Shown piece by piece: positions 33,868-46,570 of a stretch of 64,000 nt of DNA. A program made the position numbers and the translations under genes. Position 1 is the first letter of the stretch. Every line of letters starts with the position of its first letter. Location: NCBI RefSeq assembly GCF_000422765.1, contig NZ_AUGR01000006.1, forward strand, positions 186,001 through 250,000, in the 5' to 3' direction. This DNA comes from Neptunomonas japonica DSM 18939 (GTDB lineage: Bacteria > Pseudomonadota > Gammaproteobacteria > Pseudomonadales > Balneatricaceae). The notes beneath the pieces were generated by a model that was not told where the DNA came from, ran no database searches, and saw nothing but the letters and a program-made list of their open reading frames with translations.

Positions 33868-36123
33868 ATGTTAAATCGTGAACTTGAAGATACATTAAGT
33901 GCTGCTTTCAAAGGTGCACGTGAAAACCGCCATGAATTTATGACGGTTGAGCATCTGCTGTTAGCTCTGCTCGATAATAGAGATGCATACAGAGTGCTAG
34001 CCGCGTGTGGTGCTGATGTCGATACAATACGAACAGCGTTGAGCTTGTTTATTGACGAAACAACGCCGCTATTGCCCGAAAATATTCCGGCGATGGAAAC
34101 GCAGCCTACTTTAGGTTTTCAGCGTGTTTTACAGCGTGCTGTATTCCACGTGCAGTCTTCGGGTAAAAATGAAGTAACGGGGGCGAATGTAGTTGTTGCC
34201 ATCTTTAGTGAGCAAGAAAGCCACGCAGTTTTCGTTTTGCAGCAGCAAGGTGTTGAGCGTATTGATGTGGTTAACTATCTTTCACACGGCATTTCTCGTG
34301 TAAGTCAGGATGAGCATGATGGTGAGGGCTTGCTGGAGTCCGATGAGGCCACAAAAAACAGTGAGCCAAGTGCACTAAGCAAGTATGCCGTTAATCTTAA
34401 CCAGGAAGCTGGAGAAGGGCGCATAGACCCATTGATTGGACGTAGTTCTGAGGTTGAGCGTGTCATTCAGATTCTTTCTAGGCGCCGTAAGAATAACCCA
34501 TTATTAGTTGGCGAGGCGGGGGTTGGTAAAACAGCTATTGCAGAAGGCTTAGCTAAGCTGATAGTTGAAGAAAAAATCCCTGAGGTAATGAACGGCAGTG
34601 TCGTTTATTCACTTGATCTTGGTGCATTGCTTGCGGGTACTAAATATCGTGGTGATTTTGAAAAACGTCTTAAAGCATTGTTGAATGAAGTCAAAGTTAA
34701 AGACAACGCGATTCTGTTTATCGATGAAATTCATACAATTATTGGCGCCGGGGCTGCTTCGGGTGGTTCGATGGATGCTTCTAATCTATTAAAGCCCTTA
34801 CTTAGCTCGGGTGACTTGCGTTGTATTGGTTCTACGACCTTTCAAGAATTCAGAAGCATTTTTGAGAAAGATCGCGCCTTAGCCAGACGCTTTCAAAAAG
34901 TTGATGTGCTTGAGCCTAATGTGCAGGACACATATGAGATTTTGTGTGGGCTACGCAAGAAATTTGAGCAGCATCACGAAATTGAATATACCGATGAAGC
35001 GTTACGAGCTGCTGCAGAGCTTGCTGACCGATATATCAATGATAAGCATATGCCTGATAAGGCTATTGATGTTATTGATGAAGCGGGTGCCTATCAGCGT
35101 TTGTTGAGCGAAGAAGAGCGAACCCCGATCATTGATGTTCATGAAGTCGAATCAGTTGTTGCTAAGATTGCGCGCATTCCGCCAAAAACTGTTTCCGTAT
35201 CTGATAAAGAGCAGCTTAAAAAGCTTGATAACAACCTGAAAATGGTTGTGTTGGGCCAAGAAGAAGCGATCTCTTCATTATCCTCGGCTATTCGTTTATC
35301 ACGTGCAGGTCTGAATGACCCACATAAACCCGTGGGTAACTTCTTGTTCTCAGGCCCTACCGGTGTTGGTAAAACAGAGGTGACAACCCAGCTTGCACGC
35401 ATCCTGGGGATTGAATTAATTCGCTTTGATATGTCTGAGTATATGGAGCGTCATACCGTATCTCGTTTAATTGGTGCACCTCCTGGGTACGTTGGTTATG
35501 ACCAAGGTGGTCTATTAACTGAGGCTGTAACCAAGTCTCCACACTGTGTGTTGTTATTGGATGAGATTGAAAAAGCTCACCCTGAGGTGTTCAACATTCT
35601 TTTGCAGGTGATGGATAACGGTACATTGACGGATAACAACGGCCGTAAAGCGGATTTTCGTAATGTGATATTGGTTATGACAACCAATGCCGGTGCTGAT
35701 GCAATGAGCCGTCCTTCCATTGGCTTTTCTCATCAAGATCACTCGACAGATGGTATGGAAGCGATTAAGCGTTTGTTTTCACCTGAGTTTCGCAATCGTC
35801 TTGATGCTGTCATTCAGTTTAAAGCCTTGTCGCCAGATATCATTATGGGTGTGGTTGATAAGTTCTTAACAGAGCTGCAGGCGCAGTTAGACGATAAGAA
35901 AGTGGTCTTGCATGTTAATGATGATGCGCGTACTTGGTTGGGTGAGCATGGTTACGATGAAAAAATGGGTGCTCGTCCAATGAAACGCTTGATTCAAGAG
36001 AAGCTTAAAAAGCCATTGGCTGAGATGATTCTATTTGGTGATCTTGCAGAAGAGGGTGGAGAAGTGCAGGTGTCAGTGGATGATCAAAATGAAATAGTGC
36101 TAAATGTAACAGTGGCAGCCTAA
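33868..36123 (+). CDS. clpA: ATP-dependent Clp protease ATP-binding subunit ClpA
   Basis: Hexameric AAA+ unfoldase that feeds proteins to ClpP. 751 residues: N-domain, D1 with Walker A GEAGVGKTAIAEG, D2 with Walker A GPTGVGKTEVTTQ and the pore loops (KYRGDFEKR; GYVGYDQGG). A GGAGA-type ribosome site precedes the ATG. Co-transcribed with clpS; the stop codon sits inside a perfect hairpin. Confidence 0.97.
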   Translation: MLNRELEDTLSAAFKGARENRHEFMTVEHLLLALLDNRDAYRVLAACGADVDTIRTALSLFIDETTPLLPENIPAMETQPTLGFQRVLQRAVFHVQSSGKNEVTGANVVVAIFSEQESHAVFVLQQQGVERIDVVNYLSHGISRVSQDEHDGEGLLESDEATKNSEPSALSKYAVNLNQEAGEGRIDPLIGRSSEVERVIQILSRRRKNNPLLVGEAGVGKTAIAEGLAKLIVEEKIPEVMNGSVVYSLDLGALLAGTKYRGDFEKRLKALLNEVKVKDNAILFIDEIHTIIGAGAASGGSMDASNLLKPLLSSGDLRCIGSTTFQEFRSIFEKDRALARRFQKVDVLEPNVQDTYEILCGLRKKFEQHHEIEYTDEALRAAAELADRYINDKHMPDKAIDVIDEAGAYQRLLSEEERTPIIDVHEVESVVAKIARIPPKTVSVSDKEQLKKLDNNLKMVVLGQEEAISSLSSAIRLSRAGLNDPHKPVGNFLFSGPTGVGKTEVTTQLARILGIELIRFDMSEYMERHTVSRLIGAPPGYVGYDQGGLLTEAVTKSPHCVLLLDEIEKAHPEVFNILLQVMDNGTLTDNNGRKADFRNVILVMTTNAGADAMSRPSIGFSHQDHSTDGMEAIKRLFSPEFRNRLDAVIQFKALSPDIIMGVVDKFLTELQAQLDDKKVVLHVNDDARTWLGEHGYDEKMGARPMKRLIQEKLKKPLAEMILFGDLAEEGGEVQVSVDDQNEIVLNVTVAA

Positions 36124-36178
36124 GGCTGCCACTGGGGAACTTTCGAATCTGGTTTTAACAATAAAGTTAAGCCAGATC
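36111..36178. terminator. terminator hairpins between clpA and infA
   Basis: A perfect 10-bp inverted repeat, AGTGGCAGCC / GGCTGCCACT, has the clpA stop TAA as its loop (36111-36133). It is followed by a second hairpin, ATCTGG..TTAAC / GTTAA..CCAGAT (36147-36178), near the infA end. Together they likely stop both convergent transcripts. Confidence 0.7.
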
Positions 36179-36185
36179 GATTGTA

Positions 36186-36404
36186 CTAACGGGCACGATA
36201 TACGATGCGGCCTTTGGTCAAATCGTATGGTGTTAGTTCAACTTTTACTTTGTCACCCGTTAAAATACGGATGTAGTTTTTACGCATTTTGCCTGAGATA
36301 TGAGCGGTAACTACGTGACCATTCTCAAGCTCTACGCGAAACATGGTGTTGGGTAGCGTGTCAACCACGGTACCTTCCATTTCAATGCTATCTTCTTTAG
36401 CCAT
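36186..36404 (-). CDS. infA: translation initiation factor IF-1
   Basis: 72-residue S1/OB-fold protein ([20 protein letters not shown]...) that occupies the ribosomal A site during initiation. Length and sequence are near invariant in bacteria. Last gene of the leftward set aat-bpt-infA and convergent with clpA. Confidence 0.98.
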   Translation of the reverse strand: MAKEDSIEMEGTVVDTLPNTMFRVELENGHVVTAHISGKMRKNYIRILTGDKVKVELTPYDLTKGRIVYRAR

Positions 36405-36512
36405 TCGTTACCTACCTGTGAAAGGGCTGATTTCGAACAATGTCCTATTATCAGAGCGCAGTATTCTGCCTGAATTATCTAAGGATATCAAAGAGTATTG
36501 GCTCTTTTATTG

Positions 36513-37226
36513 TTATCTAATGAGAATCCATTGGCCATCGATTAAAAACTCTAAAGGACGATAGGCGATTTTATACTTCATTTTGCGACAAGACTGTACC
36601 CAATAGCCCATATATAGGTATTCAAGGTTGAGTCGGCGACATTCTTCAATTTGCCAAAGAATAGCGTAAGACCCTAAACTCCGCTTTTGCAAATCAGGGT
36701 CTGGATCGAAAAAAGTGTAGGTAGCAGACAGTCCTTGTACGAGTTGATCGGTAACGGCGACACCAATAAGTTTGTCGTCTAAGTAAAATTCTAAAAAATC
36801 ACACGGTTGCTCACCTTCAATTAAGAAGTTTATAAACTGTTCTTTGTTGGGGGGAAACATGTCACCATCGGCGTGGCGATGTGTTATGTAATCAGAATAG
36901 AGTTTGAAGTATTTATCGCTGTAGTGAGGCGTTGATTTTTTTACAACAAGATCTTTATTCTTATTAATAATGCGGCGTTGTGTTTTATTAGGTTGAAACA
37001 GATCAACAGGAACTCTGACAGAAATACAGGCTTGGCAATTATCGCAATGAGGGCGGTAGATATGTTTGCCGCTGCGCCTGAAACCAAGATTAGATAGCTG
37101 GCTAAAGGCATTGACTGAGATGCTTGAGTGCGGATCGACGAACAGAGTTTTAGCCTTGTAGCCTTCAATATAACTACAGTTGTGCTCAGGGGTTGCAAAA
37201 AAATGTAACTCTTTAAGCTCTGTCAT
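36513..37226 (-). CDS. bpt: aspartate/glutamate leucyltransferase (Bpt)
   Basis: Transfers leucine from Leu-tRNA to N-terminal Asp or Glu, creating an N-degron for ClpS/ClpAP. 237 residues with CSYIEGYKAKTLFVDP, the cysteine cluster HCDNCQACISVRV, FTYFDPDPDLQKRSLG-like stretch (TYTFFDPDP) and YMGYWVQSCRKMKYK near the end. Starts one base after the aat stop (TAATG overlap). The relation to clpS-clpA nearby is functional. Confidence 0.96.
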   Translation of the reverse strand: MTELKELHFFATPEHNCSYIEGYKAKTLFVDPHSSISVNAFSQLSNLGFRRSGKHIYRPHCDNCQACISVRVPVDLFQPNKTQRRIINKNKDLVVKKSTPHYSDKYFKLYSDYITHRHADGDMFPPNKEQFINFLIEGEQPCDFLEFYLDDKLIGVAVTDQLVQGLSATYTFFDPDPDLQKRSLGSYAILWQIEECRRLNLEYLYMGYWVQSCRKMKYKIAYRPLEFLIDGQWILIR

Positions 37227-37939
37227 TAACTTTCAATACCTAGCGTAGCGATGGGCTCACCGAAACTCCAAGGGTGATGCGTTTCTGTATCTATATATTG
37301 TCTAATGTAATGTATAAATTCCTCGCGGGGAATATTAGTAGCCCCTAAGCTTTCTAAATGGTCATTATGAACCTGGCAATCAATTAGCGGGTACCCCCAT
37401 ATTTTTAATTGTTTACACAGCGCAATAAAAGCAATTTTTGATGCGTTTACTTGAAAGCTGAACATGGACTCACCAAAAAATAGTTTGCCTATTCCTAGCC
37501 CGTATAAGCCACCAATTAATTGCTCGTTCTCCCACACTTCCACAGAATGGGCAACACCTTGCTGGTGGAGTTCGATGTAGGCTTCTTGCATCTCTGGCGA
37601 TATCCAAGTGCCTGTAGACTCTTCACGGATGCTCGCGCAGGCTTGTATGACGTCTGTAAAGGCTTCATCAAAAGAAACACGGTAGTGGCTCTTTTTGAGA
37701 TGCTTACGCATGCTGCGAGAGATATGTATTCGTTCAGGAAATAATACGCAACGAGGGTTTGGGCTCCACCAAAGAATTGGGTCATCTTGGCTGAACCATG
37801 GGAAAACACCGTGCTTATAAGCCGCAATTAACCGTTCTGGTGAAAGGTCGCCACCGGCTGCGAGCAAGCCATCAGGTTTATCTAGTGCTGAGCTCGTATC
37901 GGGGAAGATTAATTTAGTTGGATGTAACCAAGGGATCAT
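37226..37939 (-). CDS. aat: leucyl/phenylalanyl-tRNA-protein transferase
   Basis: Adds Leu or Phe to N-terminal Lys or Arg, marking proteins for ClpS/ClpAP. 237 residues: [30 protein letters not shown] at the start, [33 protein letters not shown] and [16 protein letters not shown]. All are strongly conserved. First gene of the set, preceded by the trxB terminator. Confidence 0.96.
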   Translation of the reverse strand: MIPWLHPTKLIFPDTSSALDKPDGLLAAGGDLSPERLIAAYKHGVFPWFSQDDPILWWSPNPRCVLFPERIHISRSMRKHLKKSHYRVSFDEAFTDVIQACASIREESTGTWISPEMQEAYIELHQQGVAHSVEVWENEQLIGGLYGLGIGKLFFGESMFSFQVNASKIAFIALCKQLKIWGYPLIDCQVHNDHLESLGATNIPREEFIHYIRQYIDTETHHPWSFGEPIATLGIES

Positions 37940-37950
37940 GTGAAATGTTC

Positions 37951-37983
37951 AAAAAAGACCAAAGGCAAATTAACCTTCGGTCT
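37951..37983 (-). terminator. rho-independent terminator of trxB
   Basis: On the minus strand: AGACCGAAGG, loop, CCTTTGGTCT (one mismatch) and a run of six T residues. It lies between trxB and the aat start. Confidence 0.85.
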
Positions 37984-38012
37984 GTTGTAGTTATGTTTGG
38001 CTATCTAAGCAC

Positions 38013-39002
<990 letters not shown>

Positions 39003-39029
39003 TTATAAAAAATATGATGGGGGGAGTGC

Positions 39030-39875
39030 TTAAGAAATACAATCCTCAAGAGAAGATATTTTTCTAATCTGTGCTGATAACTTTTCGATACACAGCATCA
39101 TGTAGCGTTGTCCTGACTTATGTCTTAGATAGCCTTTTAACGGCTCGTGACTGAGCGCTTGTGCTGTTTGTGTATCAAGGTTATCTATTTCGTAGTCAAT
39201 AATGTCATCGACCTCATCTAGTGCTAAAGAGAAAGAGGGGGTTTTGCCGTCAAGTGTAAGGTGGATGATGACGGGGTGCATGTCTCGCTTAAGAATGTCT
39301 GTGATTTGATCTAATGAGCGCAACAGTTTTCTAAGCGTCGTACCTTTTTCGATCGACAGTAACCGTATGGCGCGTTCAGCATCCCCACTATTTTTCATTT
39401 CTAGTAGAACGTCAGCCAGTTGATGAATTAGTTGATGAGGCTTATCAATCTTCTCTAGTATAGCGAGAAGGTCGGAATCTTCTGTTTTAAAACTATAGAA
39501 CCACTGCCCAAACGCACACATTTTCGGATCCCTTGAGAGAGTGAAGTTTTCATCCGAAGTAATGCTTCGCTCAAGTGCCTGAATCCAGTCGGTGTGTGCT
39601 TGCTTATAAGTGTCAATATCAGCAATTAGTTGGTTTTTATCATCCCAGTTTCGTTTTCTATTAAGTAAGGTCGCACTATCATAAACATTAATCAGCGTAT
39701 CTCGGTAATCTAAATAACCAAGAAAGCTAGGATGCTGGGCAGTACTGGCGAGTTGTATCTGTTTATATTCATCTGAAAAAGAGAGGATATTGCAGGCATC
39801 TATGCCAAAATGGCTATTAGCGATCGTAAAGGTCAATACACGCGAGTTGTTTTGAAACAGATTGGCTAAACTCAT
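39030..39875 (-). CDS. CheW-like protein with an inserted CZB zinc-sensing domain
   Basis: Probable chemotaxis scaffold that links a receptor to the CheA kinase. The two ends resemble the halves of a CheW/SH3-like domain (VLTFTIANSHFGIDACNIL at the front and IIHLTLDGKTPSFSLALDEVDDII near residue 210). Between them (about 90-200) is a chemoreceptor zinc-binding domain. Its ligands are visible: His101, Cys127 in CAFGQW, and His154 and His158 in HQLIH. The frame extends to 39896, but the methionine seven codons on (39875) has a GAGG ribosome site. Residue numbers here refer to the longer form. Zinc sensing is known for CZB domains; the link to CheA is inferred. Confidence 0.78.
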   Translation of the reverse strand: MSLANLFQNNSRVLTFTIANSHFGIDACNILSFSDEYKQIQLASTAQHPSFLGYLDYRDTLINVYDSATLLNRKRNWDDKNQLIADIDTYKQAHTDWIQALERSITSDENFTLSRDPKMCAFGQWFYSFKTEDSDLLAILEKIDKPHQLIHQLADVLLEMKNSGDAERAIRLLSIEKGTTLRKLLRSLDQITDILKRDMHPVIIHLTLDGKTPSFSLALDEVDDIIDYEIDNLDTQTAQALSHEPLKGYLRHKSGQRYMMLCIEKLSAQIRKISSLEDCIS

Positions 39876-40087
39876 GTCTATAACCTCATATGACATTGGA
39901 TGGGGATTTTAGTCTTCAATTATAACTATAGCGTGTTATTGGTGGGATAATAGTGAGTGTTTAATTAATTAGCGGGTTGTTAACAGTATGTAGTTGTCTT
40001 TATCTATCAAGAGCCTTCGATACCATTAGTTGAATTGTGTTATTTTTAAATGTTCGTAGTAAGTATTTAAGATTAAAAGGAATATGA

Positions 40088-42757
40088 GTGAAAAATAAGC
40101 TCCCAACAAGCCCCTATGCTTTTTCTGAGCTGCTAGCGCGTGTAGTAAAAGTTTGCGTGTTGTTTTTAATTATCATGAGTTGTACCTATATGCTTTTAGG
40201 TATGCTCGGTTATCACCCCAAAGATCCCGGTTGGTCTCACCTTGGTTACCACCCTGGCGTGAGTAACTGGACGGGTATATTCGGGGCCTGGATGACAGAC
40301 TTGCTGTTTTCTTTTCTAGGAATAGCGGCTTGGCTTTTACCCGTTATTATCATTGTTCCTACTGTGCGCTTTATGGTGCGAAAAGAGGTGTCGCTTTTAG
40401 ACGGGCTGCCCTTTGCTATGTTGCGCACATTCGGCATTCTTTTATTGATGGCCTCTTTATGCGCTTTGGCGTCGATTCATCTTTCAAACCAATCGTTAGG
40501 CTTTCCCTTTACGAGTGGTGGCATTGTCGGCCAAGCATTATCTGACTGGATGGTTTCTTGGTTTAGTTTGCTTGGTAGTACTGTGCTTTTGATAACGGCG
40601 GCGGGTATGGGGTGTACCTTCTATATGGAGCTTTCGTGGGATAGTATCCAAAACCGTTTAGGCGCATGGGTGTTATCTGCATATCGTGGACTTTCAGCAT
40701 TGTTGAGCCCAGGCAGTGAGAGTAATAACGCTGAAGAGCGCATTCCAGAAAGTGAGAACAATGTAGCTAGTGCAGAGTACAGCACAACAAAATCACTAAA
40801 AGAACGTATAAGAGAGCGCTTTGAGCCAAGCTTACATAGTGGGGCTGAGGAGCACTTTTCGACATCGTCGGGACCATCATTTAATGCGGTGAATGGAGAG
40901 TCTGCGTCTGCTCATCATGAGCGGACTTCACCGCAGGTATTATCAGGAAACGATAAGAGAAATGCCGTGCCTCCTTTAGTGACGGACATTGTTAACCCGG
41001 ACAATGTTAGGCAAGAGGTCGTAAAACGCTCTTTGCCTATCAGGGACTCTAGGCCAGAGTCAGGTGGTCATGAGTTATCTATGTCTTCTGAGGTGGAAAA
41101 ATCGCAGCCTCAGAATACCGTGATGCAAACACCCTCTGCTGCTAAAGAACCTAAGAAAGAACTTAAAATTGTGCCATTGGCAGAAGCGCACCAGCCTATT
41201 CAAAGTGATGACCAAGATAATAATGCTCAAAACAAAGAGCGCCGCCCGGTTCGCTCATTACGAAAAATACCCTCACTCGATTTGTTAGACCCTCCTGAGC
41301 TGCAAGCGGACCACGGGTATTCGGAAGAAGAGTTGGAAGATATGTCACGCTTGCTTGAAAGTAAGCTAAAAGATTTTGGCGTTATTGCTGAGGTGGTGGA
41401 AGTCAATCCGGGTCCTGTTATTACACGTTTTGAGATACAGCCTGCCCCGGGTGTTAAGGTGAGCAAAATCACTAATTTGGCCAAAGATTTGGCGCGCTCC
41501 TTAGCGATATCGAGTGTACGTGTTGTAGAAGTTATTCCTGGCAAGTCCGTTGTTGGTATTGAGATTCCTAATGCGAGCCGCCAAATGGTGCGCTTGAGCG
41601 AAGTGCTTAACTCAAAGCCATACAACGAGGCATCTTCTCGGTTAACGTTGGCGTTGGGTAATGACATAGCCGGTAATCCAGTGGTGGCTAACCTTGCAAA
41701 AATGCCGCATTTATTGGTTGCGGGTACTACAGGTTCAGGTAAGTCTGTGGGTGTTAATGCCATGATTCTGAGCCTGTTGTTTAAGGCAACGCCAGAAGAA
41801 GTACGCTTGATGATGGTTGACCCCAAAATGTTGGAACTTTCAATTTATGAAGGCATTCCGCATCTGCTCACACCTGTTATCACTGATATGAAGGAAGCGG
41901 CTGGCGGCTTGCGCTGGTGCGTAGGTGAGATGGAGCGCCGTTATCGCTTAATGGCAAAAATGGGCGTGCGTAACCTTGCTGGTTTCAATGACAAGGTTAA
42001 AGCTGCAGAGCAGCAAGGCAAGCCATTACTTGATCCGCTTTGGAATGCAGAAGAGCATGGCGAGCCGTTTGGCACGCCAGCACCCGCCTTAGAAACGTTG
42101 CCTTATATTGTCGTCATCATTGATGAGTTTGCTGACATGATGATGATTGTTGGTAAAAAAGTAGAAGAGCTAATTGCACGTATTGCTCAAAAAGCGCGGG
42201 CGGCAGGTATTCATCTGATTTTGGCAACGCAAAGACCTTCCGTTGATGTTATTACGGGCTTGATAAAGGCTAACGTGCCTACAAGAATTGCATTCCAAGT
42301 GTCTTCGAAAATTGATTCACGGACGATTCTAGATCAGTCCGGTGCTGAAAACTTACTGGGTAACGGTGATATGTTGTATCTACCTGCCGGAACCAGCGTT
42401 CCTAACCGAGTACATGGTGCTTTTGTTGGCGATGAAGAAGTACACCGTGTAGTTGAAGCATGGAAGCAGGTAGGTGCTCCTGTGTATATTGATGCGGTAT
42501 TAAGTGATTCGGGGGCGGAAGGAGGTGCGGCATCTGGAGGCTTATTTGATGATGAGCAAGACCCTCTTTATGACGAAGCGGTCGCTTTTATTACTGAAAC
42601 TCGCAAAGCATCTATCTCAAGTGTGCAGCGAAAAATGAAAATTGGTTATAACCGAGCGGCCAGAATGATAGAAGCAATGGAAGCTGCAGGGGTTGTTACT
42701 GAGGCCGGATCCAACGGCCAGCGAGAAGTATTGGCCCCCCCTCCGGTAAGAGGTTAA
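40088..42757 (+). CDS. ftsK: DNA translocase FtsK
   Basis: Septum-anchored motor that segregates chromosome ends at division and activates XerCD at dif. 889 residues: four N-terminal membrane helices (about 15-200), a long low-complexity linker (about 210-400), the alpha/beta translocase with Walker [14 protein letters not shown] and Walker [12 protein letters not shown], and the C-terminal gamma winged helix ([26 protein letters not shown] in part). It starts with GTG at 40088, with AGGA upstream; an overlapping ATG frame stops at once. The order ftsK-lolA-rarA-crcB-serS is conserved. Confidence 0.95.
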   Translation: MKNKLPTSPYAFSELLARVVKVCVLFLIIMSCTYMLLGMLGYHPKDPGWSHLGYHPGVSNWTGIFGAWMTDLLFSFLGIAAWLLPVIIIVPTVRFMVRKEVSLLDGLPFAMLRTFGILLLMASLCALASIHLSNQSLGFPFTSGGIVGQALSDWMVSWFSLLGSTVLLITAAGMGCTFYMELSWDSIQNRLGAWVLSAYRGLSALLSPGSESNNAEERIPESENNVASAEYSTTKSLKERIRERFEPSLHSGAEEHFSTSSGPSFNAVNGESASAHHERTSPQVLSGNDKRNAVPPLVTDIVNPDNVRQEVVKRSLPIRDSRPESGGHELSMSSEVEKSQPQNTVMQTPSAAKEPKKELKIVPLAEAHQPIQSDDQDNNAQNKERRPVRSLRKIPSLDLLDPPELQADHGYSEEELEDMSRLLESKLKDFGVIAEVVEVNPGPVITRFEIQPAPGVKVSKITNLAKDLARSLAISSVRVVEVIPGKSVVGIEIPNASRQMVRLSEVLNSKPYNEASSRLTLALGNDIAGNPVVANLAKMPHLLVAGTTGSGKSVGVNAMILSLLFKATPEEVRLMMVDPKMLELSIYEGIPHLLTPVITDMKEAAGGLRWCVGEMERRYRLMAKMGVRNLAGFNDKVKAAEQQGKPLLDPLWNAEEHGEPFGTPAPALETLPYIVVIIDEFADMMMIVGKKVEELIARIAQKARAAGIHLILATQRPSVDVITGLIKANVPTRIAFQVSSKIDSRTILDQSGAENLLGNGDMLYLPAGTSVPNRVHGAFVGDEEVHRVVEAWKQVGAPVYIDAVLSDSGAEGGAASGGLFDDEQDPLYDEAVAFITETRKASISSVQRKMKIGYNRAARMIEAMEAAGVVTEAGSNGQREVLAPPPVRG

Positions 42758-42791
42758 TCGTTGTAAGCCAAATAGTTTAATAGGGTAAAGA

Positions 42792-43433
42792 ATGAATAGA
42801 TTATATAAATTGTGTGCGACTCTCTCTTTAGCGGTTATGCCAATGCTAGCCTTGGCGGAGGCATCAACACCTACAGAGGCTTTAACGCAGGTGCTAAAGG
42901 GTTACGATCGTTTTAGCGCTAACTTTGAGCAGGTAACCCGTAGCGATCAGAGTAATGCGGCCGAAGTCTCTAAAGGCTCAATGAAAGTGGCACGTCCAGG
43001 GCAGTTTCGCTGGGAAACGCAAAGCCCGTTCCCGCAGCTTATTGTGAGTGATGGTGAGTATGTTTGGATTTATGACCCAGATCTTGAGCAAGCAACGCGT
43101 AAACCGGTTGATCCTAAACAAACCAATGGTGCTGCACTTATTTTGAATGGCAATGTTGTAGAGCTGGCCGAAAAATTTGAAATATTCTTACCTATTAATC
43201 AAGAGAATGAGCAGCTATTTGAGTTGTTACCAAAAGATGATCAAAGCAGCTTTCAGCGGATTCGCTTGTATTTTATCGATGGAGTTATGTCCGAGTTGAT
43301 GTTGCAAGATGTACTGGGCCAACAAACAACTATCTTATTGCGTGATTCTGTCATTAACGACTCCATGGATGATGCTTTATTTAAGTTTACACCTCCCAAA
43401 GGTACTGATGTTATTGTGAGTGATGAGGCCTGA
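42792..43433 (+). CDS. lolA: outer membrane lipoprotein carrier protein LolA
   Basis: Periplasmic shuttle that carries lipoproteins from LolCDE to LolB. 213 residues with signal peptide (ends near ALAEAS, about residue 22), then [48 protein letters not shown], given as a region of residues about 40-85. It overlaps the rarA ATG by one base (TGATG). Confidence 0.95.
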   Translation: MNRLYKLCATLSLAVMPMLALAEASTPTEALTQVLKGYDRFSANFEQVTRSDQSNAAEVSKGSMKVARPGQFRWETQSPFPQLIVSDGEYVWIYDPDLEQATRKPVDPKQTNGAALILNGNVVELAEKFEIFLPINQENEQLFELLPKDDQSSFQRIRLYFIDGVMSELMLQDVLGQQTTILLRDSVINDSMDDALFKFTPPKGTDVIVSDEA

Positions 43434-44782
43434 TGAGCGACCTGTTTGATGATGTAACACCTCCTTATCAACCGCTGGCGGCAAGAATGCGGCCTAGCGG
43501 CTTGGAAGGTTACGTCGGTCAGTCTCATCTACTGTCAGCAGGAAAACCCCTTCGCCAAGCGATAGAGCAGAACGCATTGCACTCTATGATATTTTGGGGG
43601 CCGCCTGGTGTTGGTAAAACCACCTTGGCAAAAATTATTGCACATACCTGCGATGCACATTTTATGACACTTTCAGCTGTTTTGTCCGGTGTTAAAGAGA
43701 TTAGAGCTGCAGTAGAAGAAGCAAAGCAGATGAGGGCTTCTCGGCAATGCAAGGCGATTTTATTTGTTGATGAGGTGCACCGCTTTAACAAATCTCAGCA
43801 AGATGCTTTCTTGCCTTATATTGAAGACGGCACTTTTTTATTTATAGGCGCTACCACCGAAAACCCTTCGTTTGAATTGAATAACGCCTTGTTATCGCGT
43901 GCACGAGTATATCTGTTGCGTAATCTGACTGATGACGAATCTTTAGAGGTTATTCAACATGCGTTAGCCGATAAGGACAAAGGCTTTGGAGGGCATGCTT
44001 TTGAGTTTGAAGAAGGGGCGTTAGAGCAACTTGCTCGAGCCGCTGATGGTGATGCTCGTCGTGCCTTAAATCTGCTAGAAATAGCCGTGGATTTAGCTGT
44101 TTCTGACAAGGGTGTTGAGAAAATATCGCAGTCGGTTTTAAAAGAGGTGCTACAAAGTAGTGGGCGCCGTTATGACAAACAAGGCGATATTTTTTACGAT
44201 ATGATTTCTGCATTTCATAAGTCGGTACGCGGCTCTTCTCCTGATGGTGCCTTGTATTGGTATTGTCGTATGCTAGAAGGTGGTTGCGACCCTCTTTATA
44301 TCGCACGTCGTTTAGTTGCGATAGCCTCCGAAGATATAGGCAATGCTGATCCACGTGCTATGCAGGTGGCATTATCAGCGTGGGATGCCTTTGAGAGAGT
44401 AGGTCCTGCAGAAGGTGAGCGCGCTATTGCTCAAGCTGCTATTTATTGTGCCAGTGCGCCCAAAAGCAATGCTGTGTATATGGCATTTAATGAGTGCCGG
44501 GCACAAATACGTAGTGATCCTGATTATGCCGTTCCGGTGCATTTACGTAATGCACCTACGTCACTAATGAAAGACCTCGGTTACGGCGAAGAATACCGCT
44601 ATGCGCATAACGAGCCCAATGCTTATGCTGCGGGGGAGAAATTCCATCCAGAAGAGATCGCATCTCGACGTTATTATCAGCCGAGTGAGCGTGGTCTTGA
44701 GCAGAAAATAAGTGCTAAACTTCAACAGCTTGGGATGCTAGATGAGCAAAGCCCAATCAAACGGTATCAGAATAAAGGATAA
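43433..44782 (+). CDS. rarA: replication-associated recombination protein A (RarA/MgsA)
   Basis: AAA+ ATPase acting at stalled replication forks. 449 residues: the P-loop [12 protein letters not shown], Walker [19 protein letters not shown], the [17 protein letters not shown] sensor region and a C-terminal tetramerisation domain ending [17 protein letters not shown]. Overlaps lolA by one base; crcB follows after three bases. Confidence 0.96.
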   Translation: MSDLFDDVTPPYQPLAARMRPSGLEGYVGQSHLLSAGKPLRQAIEQNALHSMIFWGPPGVGKTTLAKIIAHTCDAHFMTLSAVLSGVKEIRAAVEEAKQMRASRQCKAILFVDEVHRFNKSQQDAFLPYIEDGTFLFIGATTENPSFELNNALLSRARVYLLRNLTDDESLEVIQHALADKDKGFGGHAFEFEEGALEQLARAADGDARRALNLLEIAVDLAVSDKGVEKISQSVLKEVLQSSGRRYDKQGDIFYDMISAFHKSVRGSSPDGALYWYCRMLEGGCDPLYIARRLVAIASEDIGNADPRAMQVALSAWDAFERVGPAEGERAIAQAAIYCASAPKSNAVYMAFNECRAQIRSDPDYAVPVHLRNAPTSLMKDLGYGEEYRYAHNEPNAYAAGEKFHPEEIASRRYYQPSERGLEQKISAKLQQLGMLDEQSPIKRYQNKG

Positions 44783-44785
44783 GGT

Positions 44786-45157
44786 ATGCAAACTATCCTG
44801 GCAGTCGCTGTCGGAGGCGCTTTAGGGGCGGCCAGCCGTTTCTGGTTGGCTGGTGCTCTCAATGATAAGGCCGATAAGCTACCTGTAGGAACGCTGGCCT
44901 GTAATGTCTTGGGTTCGCTTGTTATGGGTGTTTTATTTGTTCTTATTATGGAGAAAACGCGATTGTCTCCGGAATTAAGACCATTGTTGATGGTTGGTTT
45001 TCTGGGTGCCTTTACAACTTTTTCATCTTTCTCTCTAGAGACAGTGGCGCTGGTGCAGGAAGGACATATAATGTCCGCATTAATTTATGTATTATTAAGT
45101 GTTTTGATGTGCATTGCTGCTCTGTCAGCTGGTATATGGATCACCCGCCTGTTTTAG
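44786..45157 (+). CDS. crcB: fluoride ion channel CrcB/Fluc
   Basis: Exports fluoride from the cytoplasm. 123 residues, four membrane helices, with GALGAASRFWLAG at the start, the LACNVLGSLVMGVLF helix and GFLGAFTTFSSFSLET with the Phe-box of the pore. Four bases after rarA and 20 before serS. Confidence 0.93.
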   Translation: MQTILAVAVGGALGAASRFWLAGALNDKADKLPVGTLACNVLGSLVMGVLFVLIMEKTRLSPELRPLLMVGFLGAFTTFSSFSLETVALVQEGHIMSALIYVLLSVLMCIAALSAGIWITRLF

Positions 45158-45171
45158 ATAAGGTAGTTTAA

Positions 45172-46452
<1,281 letters not shown>

Positions 46453-46460
46453 GTAATAGC

Positions 46461-46496
46461 TTGGCCGGCAATTTAGTTGTTGTCGGCCAATTTTTT
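46461..46496 (+). terminator. rho-independent terminator of the ftsK-serS group
   Basis: TTGGCCGGCAA, eight-base loop, TTGTCGGCCAA, then TTTTTT; one G-T pair in the stem. Confidence 0.9.
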
Positions 46497-46570
46497 ATCA
46501 TCATAATATTTTTCCATTCCTCTGTTGAGAGTCTGTGTACTCAACCTTGATTAGCTAACCGGTTATTACC

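Noticed and set aside
36941-37198. 85-codon frame inside bpt on the same strand
   Set aside because: Out-of-frame with bpt, whose protein is fully conserved; no evidence of overlap coding.
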